From Candidatus Marinamargulisbacteria bacterium SCGC AG-343-D04 (GTDB taxonomy: Bacteria; Margulisbacteria; Marinamargulisbacteria; GCA-2716485; GCA-002719695), in contig QFBQ01000044.1 of the NCBI GenBank assembly GCA_003265885.1, positions 1 to 10,026 on the forward strand: a stretch of 10,026 nt of DNA. Direction: 5' to 3'. Shown here in pieces: positions 5,861 through 10,026 of this stretch (within the stretch, counting starts at the first letter, position 1; every line of letters begins with the position of its first letter). The position numbers were made by a program, and so were the translations under genes. The notes beneath the pieces were generated by a model that worked only from the letters and a program-made list of their open reading frames with translations, had not been told where the DNA came from and made no database searches.

Positions 5861-6500
5861 CAACCTTTGCTAAACTTAGACATTTGATGGAAATATTTTT
5901 ATTTAAAGATTCAATTTCCTGTATAATTTCTTTAAATGTAGATTGAGAGCTTACAATGTCATCAACTAAAACAAGGGTTGAATCCGCAAGTGTGCTGCAG
6001 TCTTCTTTGGATATTTCAAATATATCTTTGAGAATGATTTTTCTATGTTTTAATGATTTGTTAAATAATGCAGATGTGTTTTTTTTCCGTTTAATTATAG
6101 GTGCTTTTTGTATATGTAATGTTGATAATAAGGGGGAGAATAATTCTTCTACAATATTGTATCCTCGTTGATTGAGTCGTTTACTATGATATGGAATGGG
6201 GACCCAGTATTTAACCTCTGTTAGCTGATTGATAAGATCCTTATGTATGCTTTTTAGATGCCTCCCTATTTGTAATAGAGCATGATATTGATGTTCGTAT
6301 TTTATTTGATGTAGAAGCTCTTTCATGAGCGGTGTATATCTGTTTAAGTAATAATGTGGATAAGAGGAGATGTGAGATTCTTGAAGTCTTAATTCTAAAG
6401 AAGCCAAACAGTCATTGCAAATATGATTGTTTGGCTTCTTGCATGCTACACATAATTGAGGAAAAATATACGAGATGATTTCCTCAAATGATGGTATCAA
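5856..6500 (-). CDS. comF: ComF/GntX family phosphoribosyltransferase-like protein, TTG start
   Basis: The 214-residue protein has the two parts of the family. The first is an N-terminal four-cysteine zinc finger (C17, C20, C28, C31). The second is a phosphoribosyltransferase-like domain with PIP (101-103), RLNQRGYN (108-115), the NTSALFNKSLKHR segment (141-153) and the VLVDDIVSSQST loop (177-188). In most relatives this loop reads DDVxTTG; here TTG is replaced by SSQ, so PRPP binding may be weak or altered. ComF proteins act in DNA uptake during transformation, and the E. coli relative GntX/YhgH in the use of DNA as a nutrient; the biochemistry is unclear. The start is TTG at 6500, 1 nt after the stop of the upstream HTH gene, and I find no in-frame ATG that keeps the zinc finger. 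The protein ends 9 bp before mfd. Confidence 0.9.
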   Translation of the reverse strand: MIPSFEEIISYIFPQLCVACKKPNNHICNDCLASLELRLQESHISSYPHYYLNRYTPLMKELLHQIKYEHQYHALLQIGRHLKSIHKDLINQLTEVKYWVPIPYHSKRLNQRGYNIVEELFSPLLSTLHIQKAPIIKRKKNTSALFNKSLKHRKIILKDIFEISKEDCSTLADSTLVLVDDIVSSQSTFKEIIQEIESLNKNISIKCLSLAKVV

Positions 6501-6501
6501 T

Positions 6502-7023
6502 CTATGATATTTTATTTAGTTCTTGAAGAACATCATTTCTTTTTTTGACCATAAATGATGGCATATTAATGAGTTCCATGATGAGTTCTCTTCGTTTTGA
6601 AGATTTCTCTTTTTCGTTATCAATAAAAGATTGATGTTTCTCTAGCAATGGAATAATGGTTTCGTTGCTTTCATCAATTTTCCTTAACTTTTCTTCGATT
6701 TTCTGAGTGCTCCGTTCTAGAAGAGTTTCTAAACCTGAAGAATTGCTTTCCTCTTTTGTGTTTGAAAAAATTGCATCTTCTGGAATTTCAATAAAATGTT
6801 TTTTGGATTCTTCTATTTTTTTTAGATAAACATTTAAGTCTGATTCATAGATAAAGTAATTAGGAATACCTCGTCCACGTTTTTTTTGTTTAACTGACTC
6901 TGCTTGAAGTTCATTTGCTAGAATAGCTTTTGTTAACTTGTACTTCGTTAACTTCCCATGTGTTAATTTTTCAATTTCGTAGACTGTATACTTTCTTCCT
7001 TTTTCATTACTTTTATTTTCCAT
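6502..7023 (-). CDS. Winged-HTH DNA-binding protein with coiled-coil tail
   Basis: I cannot name a family for this 173-residue protein. Residues 11-42 (YTVYEIEKL, then YKLTKAILANEL) look like a MerR/excisionase-type helix-turn-helix. They are followed by a basic loop KQKKRGRG (45-52) and a strand and helix, YFIYESDLNVYLKK (56-69), typical of a wing. Residues about 97-150 are rich in E, K, L and I with heptad-like spacing and probably form a coiled coil (LETLLERSTQKIEEKLRKI), as in KfrA-like partition or scaffold proteins. The C-terminus is a short helix. AAGGGG (7032-7037) lies 8 nt before the ATG. It is the first gene of the operon with comF and mfd and sits beside a divergent promoter pair, so self-regulation and control of the rpe side are plausible but unproven. 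Confidence 0.75.
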   Translation of the reverse strand: MENKSNEKGRKYTVYEIEKLTHGKLTKYKLTKAILANELQAESVKQKKRGRGIPNYFIYESDLNVYLKKIEESKKHFIEIPEDAIFSNTKEESNSSGLETLLERSTQKIEEKLRKIDESNETIIPLLEKHQSFIDNEKEKSSKRRELIMELINMPSFMVKKRNDVLQELNKIS

Positions 7024-7057
7024 TTATTAAGCCCCTTTCGCTTTTAATATTAATTAT

Positions 7058-7085
7058 TTAACATTTTTTATTTTGAATATATAAT
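7058..7085 (+). promoter_or_regulatory. Candidate sigma70 promoter for the rpe-ygjP-ilvA unit
   Basis: TTAACA (7058-7063, 5 of 6) and a perfect TATAAT (7080-7085) are separated by 16 nt. The predicted start near 7092 gives a leader of about 70 nt before the TTG at 7164. This is the best promoter match in the window. Confidence 0.6.
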
Positions 7086-7089
7086 ACAT

Positions 7090-7117
7090 AGTATAATATA
7101 CAAAATTAATTAATCAA
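7090..7117 (-). promoter_or_regulatory. Candidate sigma70 promoter for the HTH-comF-mfd operon
   Basis: Read on the minus strand, TTGATT (7117-7112, 4 of 6) and TATACT (7095-7090, 5 of 6) are 16 nt apart. The predicted start near 7083 falls within the -10 box of the rightward promoter, so the two polymerases should exclude each other. Confidence 0.5.
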
Positions 7118-7151
7118 TATCTAAAAGGTAATTTTTTGTTAATTTTAATAT

Positions 7152-7156
7152 AAGGA
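7152..7156 (+). promoter_or_regulatory. Shine-Dalgarno that decides the rpe start
   Basis: AAGGA lies only 1 nt before the TTG at 7158 but 7 nt before the in-frame TTG at 7164, so 7164 is the workable start. Confidence 0.65.
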
Positions 7157-7163
7157 TTTGATT

Positions 7164-7826
7164 TTGAATAATAAATGGATTGCTCCTTCAATATTATCAT
7201 CTAACTTTTCAAAACTTGGTGAGGAAGTTCGATCTGTTTTAACGGCTGGCGCTGATATCATTCATTTTGATGTGATGGATAATCATTATGTTCCTAATTT
7301 AACGATAGGTTCTTTAGTCTGCAAATCTTTGAGGGATGATGGCATTGATTGCTTTATTGATGTTCATTTAATGTGCAGTCCAGTTGACAACCTGATTGAT
7401 CAATTTGCCGATGCAGGGGCTAATATGATTACCTTTCACCCCGAAGCTACCCATCATGTTGATCGCACTATTCAAAAAATAAAGGATTTAGGATGTCAGG
7501 CAGGTCTTGTTCTAAATCCAGCGACACCTATAAGTAATTTGGACTGTATATTAGAGAAATTGGATATTGTGTTATTAATGTCTGTAAATCCTGGGTTTGG
7601 AGGACAGTCCTTCATTGAAAGTGTGTTACCTAAAATTGAGTTGGTAAGAAAAAAAATAGACCATTTAGGCTTAGAGACTCGTTTAGAAGTTGATGGTGGG
7701 ATTAATTTGAATACCATTAAGTCTGTTTCAGATGCTGGTGCGGATACTTTTGTTATGGGTTCTGCTATTTTTCACGCAGATGATTATAAAGATGTTATTT
7801 CTAAGGCTAAAGCACTAATTAATTAA
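7164..7826 (+). CDS. rpe: Ribulose-phosphate 3-epimerase
   Basis: The enzyme interconverts ribulose 5-phosphate and xylulose 5-phosphate in the pentose phosphate pathway. The 220-residue TIM barrel shows WIAPSILSSNF (5-15), HFDVMDNHYVPNLTIG (34-49), DVHLMC (66-71), MSVNPGFGGQSFI (139-151) and VDGGI (176-180). The metal and catalytic residues H34, D36, H68 and D177 are present. A longer reading from TTG 7158 adds two residues. I prefer TTG 7164 because of the ribosome binding site spacing and because the N-terminus (MNNKWIAPSIL) then aligns in length with E. coli Rpe (MKQYLIAPSIL). Either way the start is TTG, suggesting modest translation. The stop lies 7 bp before the next gene, so rpe probably heads a unit with ygjP and ilvA. 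Confidence 0.96.
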   Translation: MNNKWIAPSILSSNFSKLGEEVRSVLTAGADIIHFDVMDNHYVPNLTIGSLVCKSLRDDGIDCFIDVHLMCSPVDNLIDQFADAGANMITFHPEATHHVDRTIQKIKDLGCQAGLVLNPATPISNLDCILEKLDIVLLMSVNPGFGGQSFIESVLPKIELVRKKIDHLGLETRLEVDGGINLNTIKSVSDAGADTFVMGSAIFHADDYKDVISKAKALIN

Positions 7827-7833
7827 CCTTTTA

Positions 7834-8517
7834 ATGGATTTCCCTGTTTCTATAGTAAAGGAAAAACGCAAATCCTTATCTATTCAGTTTACGCAATCGG
7901 GTGTTTTTTTAATTAAGGCTCCTTATTTTTTAAAGCAATCGTTTATAAATGATTTTTTAGATGAAAAAAAATCATGGATGAGTAAAACTCTTGATAATTT
8001 CTCTGCTTTTTCATATTTAAAAACGCCTAATGAGTGTGTAACAGATGTTGAATTAGCGTACTTTGGAGAGAAATATAGTTTATCTGTTTTCGAGAAAAAA
8101 TCGAAGGAAATGCCCTATTTCAAAGACAATAGACTTTGTTTTTTTGTGGATCGATTAGATGAAAAAGAATCAAATATAAAAAAACTTATACTTTGGTATA
8201 GACATTTAGCAAAGGAAATATTTGAAGATAGAGTATATTTCTTTGCGAACTTATTAGGTGTAGAGGTTAAAACTGTACGTATTAAGGAACTCAAGTCTCG
8301 TTGGGGAAGTTGTTCTACTTTAGGAAATATTAATTTGAATTGGAAGCTTATTAAGGCTCCTTTTAGTGTTATTGATTATGTAATTGCTCATGAATGTTGT
8401 CATTTACTTCATATGAATCACTCCTATGAATTTTGGGATTGTGTTGAATCGGTATATCCAGACTATAAAAAGTGTAAATCTTGGTTAAACAAGTATGGAC
8501 ATTATATGTTATTCTGA
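7834..8517 (+). CDS. YgjP-family (DUF45) zinc metallohydrolase
   Basis: The 227-residue protein belongs to the YgjP/DUF45 group of gluzincin-like proteins. Its hallmarks are SRWGSCSTLGNINLNWKLI (155-173), then DYVIAHECCHLLHMNHSYEFW (181-201) with the zinc-binding HExxH as HECCH (186-190) and the likely third ligand H196, and YPDYKKCKSWL near the end. The family is usually annotated as a metal-dependent hydrolase; E. coli YgjP has been assigned UTP pyrophosphatase activity, and a protease role is not established. The two cysteines inside HExxH are unusual in look but occupy variable positions. There is no signal peptide, so it acts in the cytoplasm. It sits 7 bp after rpe and 16 bp before ilvA. 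No clear ribosome binding site precedes the ATG, which suggests coupling to rpe. Confidence 0.9.
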   Translation: MDFPVSIVKEKRKSLSIQFTQSGVFLIKAPYFLKQSFINDFLDEKKSWMSKTLDNFSAFSYLKTPNECVTDVELAYFGEKYSLSVFEKKSKEMPYFKDNRLCFFVDRLDEKESNIKKLILWYRHLAKEIFEDRVYFFANLLGVEVKTVRIKELKSRWGSCSTLGNINLNWKLIKAPFSVIDYVIAHECCHLLHMNHSYEFWDCVESVYPDYKKCKSWLNKYGHYMLF

Positions 8518-8533
8518 TAATGGAGTTGTGATT

Positions 8534-10026
8534 ATGGAAGATCTTGTAAAAAATATATTATCAAGCAATGTATATGATGTCGTTAAAAATACCTCTTTAG
8601 ACAAATTAGACAAGATGTCTACATTGCTATCTAATGATATTTATTTAAAACGAGAAGATTTGCAGCCAGTACATTCGTTTAAGATTCGGGGAGCTTATAA
8701 TAAAATTTCTAAACTTTCTGAATCTGTGTTGAAAAAAGGAATCATTGCTGCGTCTGCAGGAAATCATGCACAAGGCGTTGCTTATTCAGCTCAGCAAAAA
8801 GGGGTTAAGTCCACCATAGTAATGCCTCAAACTACGCCTGATATTAAAGTGGATTCTGTAAAGAAGTTAGGAGCAAAGGTTGTCTTGCATGGCGATTCTT
8901 ACGATGAAGCTTATGAACATGCTCTTTTATTGTCGAAAAAAGAGTCACTCACATTTATTCATCCTTTCGATGATGCAGATGTTATTGCAGGACAAGGAAC
9001 TATTGCTAAGGAAATTTGTGATGTTTTACATCAAGATGCTATCGATTATGTATTTGTTCCTGTGGGTGGAGGGGGCCTAGTTGCAGGGATTTTAGCTTAT
9101 ATGAAGTATGTAAATCCGAAGATAAAGATTATTGCGGTGGAACATGAAGGGTCTGCCTGCTTGAATGAAGCACTTACCCATAAAAAGAGAAAAACCTTGG
9201 ATCATGTTGATATATTTGCTGATGGTGTTGCGGTTAAGCAAATTGGAAAGTTGCCCTATGATATTGTGAAAGATCATATTGATGGAGTTCAGTTGGTGAC
9301 TACTGATGAAATTTGTGCGGCTATTAAAGATATTTATGATGATACTAGAGCGATTTCAGAGCCTGCCGGGGCTATGTCTTTGGCTGCAATAAAAAAATAT
9401 GTAGAGAGATACCATCTGAAAAACAAGTGTTGCGTTGGATTGCTTTGTGGCGCGAATGTTAATTTTCATCGTTTACGTCATATTTCAGAAAGAGCAGAAA
9501 TTGGGGAAAAGAAAGAAGGTCTTTTTGCGATTAAAATTCCTGAAAGGAAAGGTGAATTTTTAAGATTTTGTAAGGTGTTGAAAAAATGGCCTGTCACAGA
9601 ATTTAACTATCGTTTTGCTAATACCTCTGATGCTCATATCTTTGTAGGTTTACAATTAAAAGATGCAAAAAAAGATGGTAAAGGGTTTGAGACATTATTT
9701 AAAATGAAAGGCTATTCGTTTTCTGATCTAACAGATAATGATTGCGCCAAACTACATGTGAGATATATGGTCGGTGGCAAAGCCATTTCCATTGAACATG
9801 AACGTGTGTTTCGATTTCAGTTTCCTGAAAGACCGGGTGCATTACTTCAGTTTTTGGAATTGTTAGGCACGAAATGGAATATTTCATTGTTTCACTATCG
9901 TAATCATGGCGCTGCTTTTGGACGCGTGTTAGTGGGTGTTCAGGTGCCACCAGTGACAGAATCTATGTTCTTTGAGTATCTTGATTCTTTGGGCTACACA
10001 TATTTCGATGAAACGGATAATGTGGC
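8534..10026 (+). CDS. ilvA: Threonine ammonia-lyase, biosynthetic (IlvA), C-terminus cut by window edge
   Basis: The frame is open from the ATG at 8534 to the right edge (497 codons). It aligns along its length with E. coli IlvA (514 residues), so only about ten residues should be missing. The PLP lysine is K50 in HSFKIRGA, SAGNHAQG (74-81) binds the substrate carboxylate, and the tetraglycine phosphate loop is GGGG (178-181). From about residue 325 come the two ACT-like regulatory domains, with TEFNYRF, KLHVRYMVGG and NISLFHYRNHG well conserved. This predicts feedback inhibition by isoleucine and activation by valine. The enzyme deaminates threonine to 2-oxobutanoate, the first committed step to isoleucine. 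GGAG (8522-8525) lies 8 nt before the ATG. No other branched-chain gene is in view; the neighbours are rpe and the ygjP-like gene. Confidence 0.96.
   Translation, partial: MEDLVKNILSSNVYDVVKNTSLDKLDKMSTLLSNDIYLKREDLQPVHSFKIRGAYNKISKLSESVLKKGIIAASAGNHAQGVAYSAQQKGVKSTIVMPQTTPDIKVDSVKKLGAKVVLHGDSYDEAYEHALLLSKKESLTFIHPFDDADVIAGQGTIAKEICDVLHQDAIDYVFVPVGGGGLVAGILAYMKYVNPKIKIIAVEHEGSACLNEALTHKKRKTLDHVDIFADGVAVKQIGKLPYDIVKDHIDGVQLVTTDEICAAIKDIYDDTRAISEPAGAMSLAAIKKYVERYHLKNKCCVGLLCGANVNFHRLRHISERAEIGEKKEGLFAIKIPERKGEFLRFCKVLKKWPVTEFNYRFANTSDAHIFVGLQLKDAKKDGKGFETLFKMKGYSFSDLTDNDCAKLHVRYMVGGKAISIEHERVFRFQFPERPGALLQFLELLGTKWNISLFHYRNHGAAFGRVLVGVQVPPVTESMFFEYLDSLGYTYFDETDNV

Noticed and set aside
5956..6171. 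Plus-strand open frame of 71 codons opposite comF
   Set aside because: Antisense to the conserved phosphoribosyltransferase motifs, with no recognisable protein features.
5847..7023. Possibility that the missing Mfd N-terminus is present as a frameshifted remnant upstream
   Set aside because: The upstream region is fully occupied by comF and the HTH gene, both with intact features; no Mfd D1a-D3 sequence is visible there.
7496..7717. Minus-strand open frame of 73 codons inside rpe
   Set aside because: It mirrors the conserved rpe active-site region; no independent coding signal.
8880..9950. Open frames at 8880-9080 (+), 9092-9277 (-) and 9699-9950 (-)
   Set aside because: All lie within the continuous ilvA frame, whose motifs are clear throughout; these are frame shadows.
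1..10026. Mobile element, toxin-antitoxin, defence system or CRISPR array
   Set aside because: No transposase, integrase, direct-repeat array, target-site duplication or known toxin fold was seen; composition looks even across the window.

Overview
The window is strongly AT-rich, densely packed bacterial DNA with short intergenic gaps, several gene overlaps and some TTG starts. It holds twelve protein genes, two of them cut by the window edges. I see no tRNA, rRNA, insertion sequence, CRISPR array or prophage signature. The long IlvA with a doubled ACT-like regulatory domain and the Mfd and Rpe sequences read as proteobacterial, most likely gammaproteobacterial. The base composition and the heavily shortened Mfd suggest a host-associated or genome-reduced lineage. 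That placement is inference, and I cannot name the genus.

Left part (1-1456): a pterin block. A dihydroneopterin aldolase-family gene (folB/folX, cut by the left edge) points left. Divergent from it, only 44 bp away, are a short-chain dehydrogenase/reductase and, overlapping it by 8 bp, a 6-pyruvoyl-tetrahydropterin synthase. The synthase has the cysteine and HGH spacing of the tetrahydrobiopterin-type enzyme rather than of QueD. Together they look like a small unit making a reduced pterin cofactor and/or folate.

Middle (1457-3741): a PrxQ/Bcp peroxiredoxin gene (minus) abuts the synthase gene tail to tail. Divergent from it is an exported DUF547-like protein gene that overlaps a stand-alone NAD(P)HX epimerase gene (nnrE) by 23 bp. 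An 82-residue orphan gene follows with its own candidate promoter and ribosome binding site.

Minus-strand operon (7023 to 3750): a winged-HTH/coiled-coil protein, then comF (TTG start, 1 bp gap), then mfd (9 bp gap, same frame as comF). The Mfd is 698 residues instead of about 1150. It keeps the RNA polymerase-binding and translocase modules but has lost the UvrA-binding region and about half of the C-terminal autoinhibitory domain. This is the most notable feature of the window.

Right part (7024-10026): a 140-bp, very AT-rich divergent control region holds two overlapping candidate sigma70 promoters. One reads left into the HTH operon. The other reads right into rpe (start best placed at TTG 7164), a YgjP-family metallohydrolase and ilvA, which runs off the right edge close to its expected stop.
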